From Rhizobium herbae (GTDB taxonomy: Bacteria > Pseudomonadota > Alphaproteobacteria > Rhizobiales > Rhizobiaceae): a stretch of 64,000 nt of DNA. The notes beneath the pieces are model-generated. The model searched no databases. It had not been told where the DNA came from and saw only the letters and a program-made list of their open reading frames with translations. The stretch covers positions 1,054,001 through 1,118,000 of the forward strand of contig NZ_JAEUAO010000001.1 in the NCBI RefSeq assembly GCF_019511375.1, given 5' to 3'. The translations under genes were made by a program, and so were the position numbers. Below, piece by piece: positions 56,523-64,000 of the stretch. Positions within the stretch are counted from its first letter, which is position 1, and the number at the start of each line of letters is the position of its first letter.

Positions 56523-57032
56523 ATGCCTGTTTCCATGTACAAAATTTCGGTTCCCGTCTTCATCCGCGCGCTGAACGTCCTTGCCGGACTGCTCGACAAG
56601 GCCGAAGCCCATGCGGCCGAAAAGAAGGTACCGCTGGATGATCTGTTCAACGCACGCCTTGCGCCGGACATGTTGCCCCTATCCGGCCAGATCCAGCGCG
56701 TCAGCGACACGTCGAAAAACGCCATCGGCCGTCTGACCGGCGTTCCCGCCCCAAGCTTTCCCGATGAAGAAAAGAACTTTGCCGAGTTGCGCGAACGGAT
56801 CGCCAAGACGATCGCCTTTCTCGAAACCGTCAAGCCATCCGACCTGGAGAAGAGCGACGACAGGGAGGTGACGATCAGCTTCGGAAAGCTGAAGTTCACC
56901 TTCACCGGCGTCGACTACCTGTTGAAGTTCGCCCTGCCGAACTTCTTCTTTCACGTCACCACGACATACGACATCCTGCGCAACCGGGGCGTGGCCGTCG
57001 GCAAGGTTGACTATCTCGGACCCTATAACTAG
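56523..57032 (+). CDS. DUF1993 family protein
   Basis: A 169-residue DUF1993 protein, related to the DinB-like helical bundle group. Signature segments are MYKISVPVFIRALNVLAGLLDKAEAHA, LAPDMLPLSGQIQRVSD and LPNFFFHVTTTYDILRNRGVAVGKVDYLG. AAAGGAT precedes the ATG at 56523. Function is unknown. A possible hairpin (57047-57075) follows without a T-run. Confidence 0.88.
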   Translation: MPVSMYKISVPVFIRALNVLAGLLDKAEAHAAEKKVPLDDLFNARLAPDMLPLSGQIQRVSDTSKNAIGRLTGVPAPSFPDEEKNFAELRERIAKTIAFLETVKPSDLEKSDDREVTISFGKLKFTFTGVDYLLKFALPNFFFHVTTTYDILRNRGVAVGKVDYLGPYN

Positions 57033-57088
57033 CGCGTCGCCGATCCAGGGCCCCGCACGCCTCGTTCGGGGTCCTCGAGTGACGAAGT

Positions 57089-58768
57089 CTAAAACAGTCC
57101 CTCGATGTATCCCTCATCATTGAGGAAGATCTTCTCCGACGACGGCGCCCTTGGGAGGCCCGGCATGGTCATGATCTCGCCGGTGATGACGACGATGAAG
57201 CCAGCGCCAGCCGATAGCCGGACTTCACGGATCGGAACCGTATGGCCCGTCGGCGCGCCGCGCAGATTTGGATCGGTCGAAAAAGAGTATTGCGTCTTCG
57301 CCATGCAGATCGGCAGATGGCGGTAGCCCTGCGCTTCCCATGCATGCAGTTGATCGCGCACGCTCTTGTCGGCGATCACTTCGCCGGCGTGGTAGATATC
57401 CTTGGCGATGGTCTCGATCTTGTGGAACAGCGACATGTCGTCGGGATAGAGCGGCGAGAACTGCGAGCGGCCATTTTCCGCCAGTTGTACGACTTTGCGG
57501 GCCAGATCCTCGATACCGGCCGAGCCTTCCGCCCAGTGCCTGCACAGAATTGCCTCGGCGCCGAGCGTGGCGACGAAACTCTTGATCGCCTCTATTTCGG
57601 CCTGCGTATCCAGCGTGAAATGATTGATCGCGACGACCACGGGAACGCCGAACTTCTTGACGTTCTGGACGTGGCGGCCGAGATTGGCGCAGCCCTTGCG
57701 GACCGCGTCGACATTCTCCTGGCCGAGATCCTCTTTCTTCACACCGCCGTTCATTTTCATGGCGCGGGCCGTTGCGACGACCACCGCCACATCCGGCTTG
57801 AGACCGGCCTTGCGGCACTTGATGTCGAAGAACTTCTCCGCCCCGAGATCGGCGCCGAAACCGGCTTCTGTGACGACGTAATCGGCAAGTTTCAGGGCCG
57901 TCGTCGTCGCCACCACGGAATTGCAGCCATGGGCGATATTGGCAAACGGGCCGCCATGAACAAAGGCGGGGTTGTTTTCCAGCGTCTGCACGAGATTGGG
58001 CTGCATCGCATCCTTGAGCAGCACGGTCATGGCGCCATCCGCCTTGATATCGCGGGCAAAGACCGGCGTCCTGTCACGCCGGTAAGCGATGATGATGTTG
58101 CCGAGGCGCGTTTCGAGATCCTTGAGGTCGGTGGCAAGGCACAGGATCGCCATGACCTCCGATGCGACGGTGATGTCGAAGCCGGTCTCGCGCGGATAGC
58201 CATTGGCAACGCCGCCGAGCGGGCCGACGATATGGCGCAAGGCACGGTCGTTCATATCCATGACGCGGCGCCAGGCAATGCGGCGAATGTCGATGTTCTG
58301 CTCGTTGCCCCAATAGATGTGATTGTCGATCAGAGCCGACAACAGGTTATGGGCCGACGTGATGGCATGGAAATCGCCGGTAAAATGGAGGTTGATGTCC
58401 TCCATCGGCACGACCTGCGCATAGCCGCCGCCGGCCGCTCCGCCCTTGACGCCGAAACAGGGGCCGAGGGAGGCCTCGCGAATACAGACGATGGCCTTCT
58501 TGCCGATCCGGTTCAGCCCGTCGCCGAGACCCACGGTCGTCGTCGTCTTGCCTTCGCCGGCCGGCGTCGGGTTGATCGCAGTGACGAGGATCAGCCGGCC
58601 GTCTTTCCCATCCTTCTGCCGGGATATGAACTCGGCGCCGATCTTTGCCTTGTCATGACCGTAGGGAAGCAGATCTTCCGGTGGAATACCGAGTTTTGCG
58701 CCGATCTCCAGGATCGGCTTCTTGTTGGCTGCGCGGGCTATTTCGATATCGGACTTGACCTCGGCCAT
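57089..58768 (-). CDS. fhs: Formate-tetrahydrofolate ligase
   Basis: A 559-residue enzyme making 10-formyl-THF from formate, ATP and THF. The ATP loop is [20 protein letters not shown], and [27 protein letters not shown] is conserved. The family start is [16 protein letters not shown] at 58768, after GGGGAGAG; the frame open to 58873 is not coding. It is separated from the upstream cluster by 176 nt and a weak terminator. Confidence 0.96.
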   Translation of the reverse strand: MAEVKSDIEIARAANKKPILEIGAKLGIPPEDLLPYGHDKAKIGAEFISRQKDGKDGRLILVTAINPTPAGEGKTTTTVGLGDGLNRIGKKAIVCIREASLGPCFGVKGGAAGGGYAQVVPMEDINLHFTGDFHAITSAHNLLSALIDNHIYWGNEQNIDIRRIAWRRVMDMNDRALRHIVGPLGGVANGYPRETGFDITVASEVMAILCLATDLKDLETRLGNIIIAYRRDRTPVFARDIKADGAMTVLLKDAMQPNLVQTLENNPAFVHGGPFANIAHGCNSVVATTTALKLADYVVTEAGFGADLGAEKFFDIKCRKAGLKPDVAVVVATARAMKMNGGVKKEDLGQENVDAVRKGCANLGRHVQNVKKFGVPVVVAINHFTLDTQAEIEAIKSFVATLGAEAILCRHWAEGSAGIEDLARKVVQLAENGRSQFSPLYPDDMSLFHKIETIAKDIYHAGEVIADKSVRDQLHAWEAQGYRHLPICMAKTQYSFSTDPNLRGAPTGHTVPIREVRLSAGAGFIVVITGEIMTMPGLPRAPSSEKIFLNDEGYIEGLF

Positions 58769-58891
58769 ATGGTGTCTCTCCCCTTCCACCCTTTTTTGCC
58801 TGTCAGCATAAGAGCGCGAAGCGGGGCTCCTGGCCACACCCTGGTTTGCCGCCGGATAGGTCAAAAACGACAAGGAATGTTCAAATCGAAC

Positions 58892-58921
58892 AAAAAGGCG
58901 GGGGAACCGGAGCTCGCCCGC
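58892..58921 (-). terminator. Weak intrinsic terminator after the DUF2333 gene
   Basis: On the minus strand GCGGG pairs with CCCGC around a 14-nt loop, followed by CTTTTTG. It separates the DUF2333 cluster from fhs. Confidence 0.5.
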
Positions 58922-58944
58922 GTAAAAACACCGGCAATTGCCGC

Positions 58945-60072
58945 TTACCGTGCCAAGATATCGCGCATTTCAACGAGGTTGGAGCGGACGCGCAGGACAT
59001 AGAAGCCGAGCGTTGCAAGGTGGGTCGGCATGATCCAGCCGTCCTCTCGGCCATTGGAGATGATCAGCGGCTGGATGCGCAGCGCCGCGCGCAATTGCTT
59101 GATGCTTTCCTGCCAGATCGGCGCCAGGCCGCGCTGGGTAATGACGGCGTCGAAATCGGCGCCCGCGGCGACCATGACACCGTAATAGCCGTAGAGCTGG
59201 CCATAGGCGAACCAGTAGCGATCGTCCGCACGCGTATCGAACCAGCCGCCATTGTGATTTTCCGACCGTTCGCGGATCATCGCCGAGGTGCTGCCGATAT
59301 CGTTGGCGATGCGGTCGAGGAACTCAATCAGATTGTCGGAGCGGGCATCGAAGATCGATTCACATTTGACGAGCGATTCATTGAAGGCCTGCAGGTCGCG
59401 CATGGCACTGCGGTAGAAGCTTGGTGTCGGCGTTTTTGGCCCGAACGGATCGAGGCCGAAATACCACGCCGTTTCATCGAATTGCAGGTTGCTGCGGGCG
59501 CGCTGGAGATTGTTGTTGATGCCGGACGTGCCGCGCACGCGGCCGAGCGAATCCACCAGCTCGACCGTCGTGCGGCGCACGGCCTGGTTGACGCCACGCT
59601 GGAAAGACGCCTTGTTGTCGAGCCAGGGCGTGTGGTCCCAATCCATGCCGAACAAGCCCGCCTTGTAGAGCAGCATCGACGAGATCCAGGCATTCTGGTT
59701 GACGTTGAAATCGACGAGATCCGCCGTCACGTCGACGATCGCCGAGCGTTCGCAGGTGTTGGCGGGCGCCGTCTGCCCGGCGGCGGCCTTGACCGGCAGG
59801 CCGGCATCGTTCTTCCGCTCGGCGAGATTGTACCGGTTTACATAATCTGGATCGAAATTGGTCCAGGCCTGCGTCTGCCAGATGAAGTAGGCATAGAGCG
59901 CAATCAGCACCAGAAGGCCGATGCCGATCGGCCCCTTGATGATCCAGCTGCGGCCCCGGTACCAATTGCCAACGGCAATGAAAGGAAAGAGGATCCAGGC
60001 TATCACCAGGCCGATGCCGCGGCCGATCGCGGAAAATACACGCTGGAAAAACGCCACGATCGGATCAAGCAT
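58945..60072 (-). CDS. DUF2333 inner-membrane protein
   Basis: A 375-residue DUF2333 protein. Hydrophobic segments near residues 13-35 and 45-65 anchor it, and the remaining 300 residues are likely periplasmic, with [20 protein letters not shown] and [21 protein letters not shown] as conserved stretches. The start overlaps the stop of the DUF6638 gene by 8 nt, so the two are translationally coupled. Function is unknown. It is the last gene of the AAA+ cluster. Confidence 0.85.
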   Translation of the reverse strand: MLDPIVAFFQRVFSAIGRGIGLVIAWILFPFIAVGNWYRGRSWIIKGPIGIGLLVLIALYAYFIWQTQAWTNFDPDYVNRYNLAERKNDAGLPVKAAAGQTAPANTCERSAIVDVTADLVDFNVNQNAWISSMLLYKAGLFGMDWDHTPWLDNKASFQRGVNQAVRRTTVELVDSLGRVRGTSGINNNLQRARSNLQFDETAWYFGLDPFGPKTPTPSFYRSAMRDLQAFNESLVKCESIFDARSDNLIEFLDRIANDIGSTSAMIRERSENHNGGWFDTRADDRYWFAYGQLYGYYGVMVAAGADFDAVITQRGLAPIWQESIKQLRAALRIQPLIISNGREDGWIMPTHLATLGFYVLRVRSNLVEMRDILAR

Positions 60073-61363
60073 TACTGTCCTCCTTGAGCCCGTAAAGACG
60101 TTTACGGAATGCCACCTTGTCCCTGAGATATGTTCCGGTCAGCGTCGCCACAACATATTCCCTGAACTTTTCGCTGTAATGTTCATAGGCTGCATAAAAC
60201 CCCTGCTTGTCAAAGACGAAGCGGGAGACGAAATCGCTCGGGTTCAGCTGTGCGATCAGCCGATTGGTGAGCCACTGGTCAGGATGCTCGGGCGCGGCGC
60301 GCACGAGCAGGAAGCGGTTTTCAGGTGCGACCTCCTGCATCTTGATCGTGCCTGACGTAGATACCGTGCGGATCATGGCCTGCAGGAACGGGTAGCCTCC
60401 ATCCGAGGACACCAGCGCCGAATTGCGGTGCATCCAGGTCTGCAGCCAGATCGCGTCGACCGTGTTGAGGTCGGTTGTCGGCTCTGCCTGATTTACCAGC
60501 CCGCGCAGGATCATGTCCGCACGATGCTGATAGAGGCCGGAACTCTCCACCCAGGAGGCCTGCGGCAGTTGCAGCCGGTTGGTAGATGCCAGGAACTCGT
60601 AGATGCGCTGATGATCCGAGAGGCTGATATAGCCAACCTGCCACGGCCGCGAGCGGCGGAAACCGGGCACGGAAGGATCACAAATCACGGTCGTCGTCTT
60701 CTCATCGAGAAAGACGTAGACGCCGCCGAAATGATTGGCCCAGAAGGCCTCATGGCGAAACACCAGTTGATCGGGTACCAGTGCATTCTCACGGATGTCG
60801 CCGGTGATCTTCGCAAGCTCGACCATCCGGTTCAACATCGCATCGTCGGCCCAGGCGGTCGGTACCGTCTTCAGTTGATCTACCAGGCTCCTCAGTTCGG
60901 CCGCCTTGCCGAGCATGTCTTCGGCCGACAGCACGCGAAAGTGCACTTCGTTGATCGACAGCAGGTCGTCGATATCGGTGACGGTCGAAACGGAATCCTC
61001 GATCTCGCCGTAGAGCGCATCCTTGATCGTCACCGCATTGATCGCACGCGCATTGGCGGCGAAAAACTCGTGCATCAGCGCCGCCGTGTTGGAAAAGCTC
61101 GTATGGACGACCGGAAGCTCCTCCTGCGCCGGCGTCATGATGATGAAGCGGCGGTTGACCCGGTTCGGATCGAGATAGTCGCGATCGCCGAGTTCATCGG
61201 CGATCTCCGGCGAAAAGCCGGTCATGTCGATTCGGAACGAGGAAAGTGCCGTGGGGCGCAGGCCAAAGCCCTGCAGGGCCTTGTTGTAACGCGCAATCAG
61301 ATGCGGCTCGGAAATTTCGAGCAGACGCCCATAGATGAGTTCGGCTTTGAGGAGGCGTTTCAT
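60065..61363 (-). CDS. DUF6638-type protein of unknown function in the AAA+ cluster
   Basis: A 432-residue soluble protein without signal peptide or membrane helix. Conserved-looking segments are GGVYVFLDEKTTTVICDPSVPGF and APENRFLLVRAAPEHPDQWLTNRLIAQLNPSDFVSRFVFDKQGFY. I believe it belongs to the DUF6638 family but cannot confirm that without a search. Its start is only 21 nt after the RelE-like toxin stop, so in this genome the toxin-antitoxin pair sits inside the transcript. Confidence 0.75.
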   Translation of the reverse strand: MKRLLKAELIYGRLLEISEPHLIARYNKALQGFGLRPTALSSFRIDMTGFSPEIADELGDRDYLDPNRVNRRFIIMTPAQEELPVVHTSFSNTAALMHEFFAANARAINAVTIKDALYGEIEDSVSTVTDIDDLLSINEVHFRVLSAEDMLGKAAELRSLVDQLKTVPTAWADDAMLNRMVELAKITGDIRENALVPDQLVFRHEAFWANHFGGVYVFLDEKTTTVICDPSVPGFRRSRPWQVGYISLSDHQRIYEFLASTNRLQLPQASWVESSGLYQHRADMILRGLVNQAEPTTDLNTVDAIWLQTWMHRNSALVSSDGGYPFLQAMIRTVSTSGTIKMQEVAPENRFLLVRAAPEHPDQWLTNRLIAQLNPSDFVSRFVFDKQGFYAAYEHYSEKFREYVVATLTGTYLRDKVAFRKRLYGLKEDSNA

Positions 61364-61384
61364 GCGGTGTAGACCGTGGGCTGA

Positions 61385-61654
61385 TCATCTATAAATTTCA
61401 CGACGACGCCCGATTTCGACAACAAGGATGACCAGATGTTCGTCCCGAATTCGACAAAGAATTCGGAAATCTCCGACACGATATCTCCAAAGATCCCCGA
61501 GCCTTGCCCCCTGCAATGCTTGGCCAAGCTGGCGCGGATGGTCGAGCAGCGCCACACGGCCAAAAAGAAAATCTCGAATGCCCCGTACATCAGCAGCACC
61601 GATCTTTCGCAGACTCTTTTCGGCGTCGCTGGTGATATCAATCGTCCAGGCCAA
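61385..61654 (-). CDS. RelE/ParE-family toxin
   Basis: An 89-residue RelE/ParE-fold toxin: MAWTIDITSDAEKSLRKIGAADVRGIRDFL at the start and LWRYRVGDFRILCRIRDEHLVILVVEIGRRREIYR at the end, the typical basic strand pair of RelE. Its start lies inside the antitoxin gene (17-nt overlap), so synthesis is coupled. It could cut ribosome-bound mRNA or act on gyrase. Confidence 0.92.
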   Translation of the reverse strand: MAWTIDITSDAEKSLRKIGAADVRGIRDFLFGRVALLDHPRQLGQALQGARLGDLWRYRVGDFRILCRIRDEHLVILVVEIGRRREIYR

Positions 61655-61871
61655 GTTCTACCATGACCTCTTTCAGCGGGCGCGTCGTGCTTTCACCACG
61701 TTCCAGTCGTTCGAGCGCCCGCTCGGCAAGATAGATGTCTTCCAGATCGTCCAAATGTTCCTCGATCGCCTGCCGGATATAAAACGTCGCTGTTCGCCCC
61801 GTACGCGCTGCAAGAGCCTGCAGCCTTTCATATGTCTCGTCGGGTAGACGGATTGCCGTTTGCCTAGTCAT
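61638..61871 (-). CDS. Ribbon-helix-helix antitoxin (RelB/DinJ-like)
   Basis: A 77-residue antitoxin. The RHH fold is clear: TRQTAIRLPDETYERLQALAARTGRTATFYIRQAIEEHL. An acidic tail (DDLEDIYLAERALERLERGE) should bind the toxin. The ATG at 61871 is preferred to a frame-extending start at 61886. It lies 87 nt after the AAA+ gene stop, with a candidate operator just upstream. Confidence 0.92.
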   Translation of the reverse strand: MTRQTAIRLPDETYERLQALAARTGRTATFYIRQAIEEHLDDLEDIYLAERALERLERGESTTRPLKEVMVELGLDD

Positions 61872-61893
61872 AACCGCTGCTCGCAATGGGATA

Positions 61894-61913
61894 CGTGTAT
61901 ACCATATAGCACG
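61894..61913. promoter_or_regulatory. Candidate RHH antitoxin operator CGTGTATA-CCA-TATAGCACG
   Basis: An imperfect dyad with one bulged base just before the antitoxin gene. Antitoxins of this type usually repress their own promoter through such sites, which implies the module has its own promoter inside the cluster. Confidence 0.5.
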
Positions 61914-61958
61914 CCCACTCTCTAATTACCACGGGACAGAGAACCGGTTGGTGCTTCC

Positions 61959-63869
61959 TCACCACCGCCCGTCCTTCCGCATTGCCTCGATTTGCGCGAT
62001 CGCCTTTTCCCTCTGGCGTTCACGGCGGATGATGTCGGCGACGGCTGCATCGTCGGATTTGTCGGTGTAACGGAATTCGCTGTCAGCGTAGCGGTTGATC
62101 TCCTGGATGACCATGGGAAGCGTGATCGGTCCGCGCAGTTCCTCGATCATCGCTTTTTTCTCGTCGTAGGACTTGTGCATGAAAACATGCGGCGCGACGA
62201 ACCAGTCGTCGGGCAATTCCACATCCATCGCCCGCATTTTGATCGCATCGGTAATGTTCTTGATCGCCCGGCCGGTGAAGCGCGGTTCCGCCTCCTTGAT
62301 CATGTGCAGATAGGCACCGACATCCGCGAGCGTCTCGATCTTTCCCTCTTCCTTCTCGAACCGTTCCCAGACGGCAAGCAGGCCCTCCTCCTTCGGCCGG
62401 GAATGGGCCTCGTAGGATTGCGAAACAGCCTTCTTGATTTCCTGCCCGGCAAAGAGCTGGTGCTCTCCGAGCGGTATCTGATGGTTCTTGCCGACCAAAA
62501 GCGCAAAAATGTCGATGTAGTCGCCTTCCGATTGCGGCCCGTCGACCAGCCAGCGGGCGCCGGCGCGCTGGCGCAGCGCGTCGTCGACGTTTTCCGGATA
62601 GTTGGAAAACATGCCGAATGTGCAATTGCCGCGGATCACCGTCGAGGCGCCGGCGAAACTCTCCATCAGCACCGCTGTCACCTCGTGCTGGCCGGCCGAG
62701 GCGCGATCGTCAGAGCGCTTTGCCGCGACCTGATCGACGTCGTCCACGGTGCCGAAGCCGATGGCGCGCGGATTGATGACGTTGTTGACGAATTCCTTGC
62801 AGTTCTGTCCGGACTTGCCCTGATAGGAGGAGATCTGGTCGACGCCGAAATTCTCATAGTGAAATGCGTAGCCGGCGATCTCGCAGTAGTCGCTGAGCAT
62901 GCCGGCAAGCATCTGGATCAGGATCGTCTTGCCCGTGCCGGGCATGCCGTCGCCGATGAAGGTGAAGAGGAAGCCGCCGAGCTCGACGAAGGGGTTCATC
63001 TGCCGGTCGAAATCATAGGCCATCAGCATCTTGGCAAGCTTCAGCGCCTGATACTTGGCGATGTGGTTGCCGATGATCTCTTCCGGCTTCTTGAAGGTCA
63101 TCACCAGCGGCTTGCGCTTGGCGCCTGGCGCGACGTCGAAGCCGTTCAGGGTGAAATCGTCCTGATCGAGCCGGATATGAACGTTTTCGAAGTTTGAAAG
63201 CCCGATGAACCGCGCCTTGCGGCCGATCAGTCCCTCTATCGCCACCCTGGCAAACGCCCGGGCCCGGCTCGTCAGTGCCGCATCGTCCGGCGCTCCGGCG
63301 ATCGTCCTATCGAGAGCCGAAACCAGACTCTTCAAGGCATCCTGCGGCGTATCGAACAGGAAATCAGGCTCGGCGCCGTCCTCCACCGGTTCCCCTTCCC
63401 CGGCCAAGGTCGAGCCGAGATAGGCGGCGAAGGTGAACGCGGCGACATAGGCCGATGCCGACAACAGCGCCTTGAACTGGGCGGCATCGTCGCCAGCGAG
63501 AGGTGCCGCGGCGTTGCGTGACTGCAGGCTTTCAAGATTGGTCTGGCGGGCAAAGACATCGGCAACTGCAAGCGCCACCTGCAGGCCGCGCCGCGAGCGA
63601 TAGAGCAGAGCGTGCTGGGCGGGAGACATCAGCGGGTCACCTGTGCGAACCGCCTGGATCGTCTTTGCCAGCTCCACTTCGCGGGTACGGCGCTGGCCGC
63701 CGGTCGAGACGGTGGAGACGAAGCGGCGCCCGGTTCCCGCAAGTGCTGTCTTCGAGGCCGGATCGTCGGCTTCCAGTATGATGACCTTGGTCACCAGGCC
63801 CTGGGCGACCGCCTGATGCCGGTCGATGTCGTCCTCATGCAGTGTCGTCAAGCCCGCGTTCAGTGACAT
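61959..63869 (-). CDS. AAA+ ATPase of an uncharacterised cluster
   Basis: A 636-residue protein. The N-terminal about 270 residues form an unrecognised domain. The AAA+ module follows: Walker A GDGMPGTGKTILIQ (about 315-328), Walker B in AIGFGTVDDVDQVA (hydrophobic run then Asp-Asp rather than Asp-Glu), sensor-1 Asn in TFGMFSNYPENVD and an arginine-finger candidate in ALRQRAGARW. It has no membrane helix or signal. It starts 4 nt before the stop of the partial gene upstream and leads the genes for DUF6638 and DUF2333. Confidence 0.87.
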   Translation of the reverse strand: MSLNAGLTTLHEDDIDRHQAVAQGLVTKVIILEADDPASKTALAGTGRRFVSTVSTGGQRRTREVELAKTIQAVRTGDPLMSPAQHALLYRSRRGLQVALAVADVFARQTNLESLQSRNAAAPLAGDDAAQFKALLSASAYVAAFTFAAYLGSTLAGEGEPVEDGAEPDFLFDTPQDALKSLVSALDRTIAGAPDDAALTSRARAFARVAIEGLIGRKARFIGLSNFENVHIRLDQDDFTLNGFDVAPGAKRKPLVMTFKKPEEIIGNHIAKYQALKLAKMLMAYDFDRQMNPFVELGGFLFTFIGDGMPGTGKTILIQMLAGMLSDYCEIAGYAFHYENFGVDQISSYQGKSGQNCKEFVNNVINPRAIGFGTVDDVDQVAAKRSDDRASAGQHEVTAVLMESFAGASTVIRGNCTFGMFSNYPENVDDALRQRAGARWLVDGPQSEGDYIDIFALLVGKNHQIPLGEHQLFAGQEIKKAVSQSYEAHSRPKEEGLLAVWERFEKEEGKIETLADVGAYLHMIKEAEPRFTGRAIKNITDAIKMRAMDVELPDDWFVAPHVFMHKSYDEKKAMIEELRGPITLPMVIQEINRYADSEFRYTDKSDDAAVADIIRRERQREKAIAQIEAMRKDGRW

Positions 63870-63873
63870 TGTC

Positions 63874-64000
63874 TCACACCTCGCTGATGACCTGGTTTCC
63901 GGAAATCACATGCACCTTGTAGTCGCCGAAGATCTGTGCTGCATCGCCGGCGGCATAGAGCGCCTGATAGGCGTCGTGCGGCACCAGTGCATGTTTCTCA
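63874..64000 (-). CDS. C-terminal fragment of the gene upstream of the AAA+ ATPase (cut by the window edge)
   Basis: The minus-strand frame ending in TGA at 63874-63876 is open to the window edge, giving 42 residues that end ISGNQVISEV. It lies 4 nt before the AAA+ start and so is very likely in the same operon. Too little is visible to name it. Confidence 0.6.
   Translation of the reverse strand, partial: EKHALVPHDAYQALYAAGDAAQIFGDYKVHVISGNQVISEV

Noticed and set aside
61360..61641. 93-codon minus-strand frame overlapping the RelE-like toxin
   Set aside because: The overlapping frame at 61385-61654 has the RelE fold signature; this one has no motif.

Overview
This window is chromosomal DNA from an alphaproteobacterium of the Rhizobiaceae (Rhizobium, Agrobacterium or Sinorhizobium group). 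The evidence is a GC-rich sequence with dense, often 4-nt-overlapping genes; a fused trpE(G) gene with a short Trp-rich leader peptide of the Sinorhizobium meliloti type; a second-type ClpS adaptor; a RirA-style iron box before a haem-type TonB receptor; and several rhizobial intergenic palindromic elements. I see no rRNA, tRNA, insertion sequence, prophage or CRISPR array, so this is mostly a core-genome segment with two small toxin-antitoxin modules.

Layout. 1-5 kb (+): end of a MidA-like methyltransferase, pgeF, an M24-fold hydrolase, a lipoprotein and prs. 5-10.5 kb: an SRPBCC/ArsR pair, an aldehyde dehydrogenase with a DUF779 partner and a GAF-Fis regulator (all -), then a BenE transporter (+). 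10.7-17.7 kb: translation and turnover genes (rplY, pth, clpS, ychF) around a GGDEF-EAL protein followed by a periplasmic binding protein. 17.7-24.3 kb: a large secreted unknown, two MaoC genes, apt, small DUF proteins, and the overlapping set DUF1285-nudix-cca. 24.4-31.3 kb (+): a MoxR-DUF58-DUF4159-DUF4350-like cluster of the Bat aerotolerance type. 31.3-37.4 kb: a divergent LysR/Tat-MBL pair, GNAT, xi-class GST, nudix, phosphoesterase and TPR genes. 37.5-43 kb (+): ECF sigma and anti-sigma genes, then a 1,092-residue zinc-ribbon/adenylate cyclase/ATPase/TPR protein and a redoxin. 43.2-51.4 kb: leuA with a leucine leader peptide, a Phd/PIN toxin-antitoxin pair, clpP, hupE, a CDF transporter coupled to queF, and trpE(G) with its attenuator. 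51.5-57 kb: an SDR/MarR pair sharing one operator, a TonB receptor, an extensin-like protein and DUF1993. 57-64 kb (-): fhs, then an uncharacterised AAA+/DUF6638/DUF2333 cluster with a RelE/RHH toxin-antitoxin pair inside it.

The best-supported regulatory findings are two amino-acid attenuators (leuA and trpE) built the same way: a -10 element exactly 7 nt from the leader-peptide ATG, implying leaderless leader peptides. Others are identical 12-bp palindromes before marR and the SDR gene, TTCAAC-type operators at the arsR promoter, and an iron-responsive TGA-N9-TCA box. The best candidate for an undescribed system is the AAA+ ATPase/DUF6638/DUF2333 operon at 58.9-64 kb. Functional names rest on motif recognition by eye; no database search was run.
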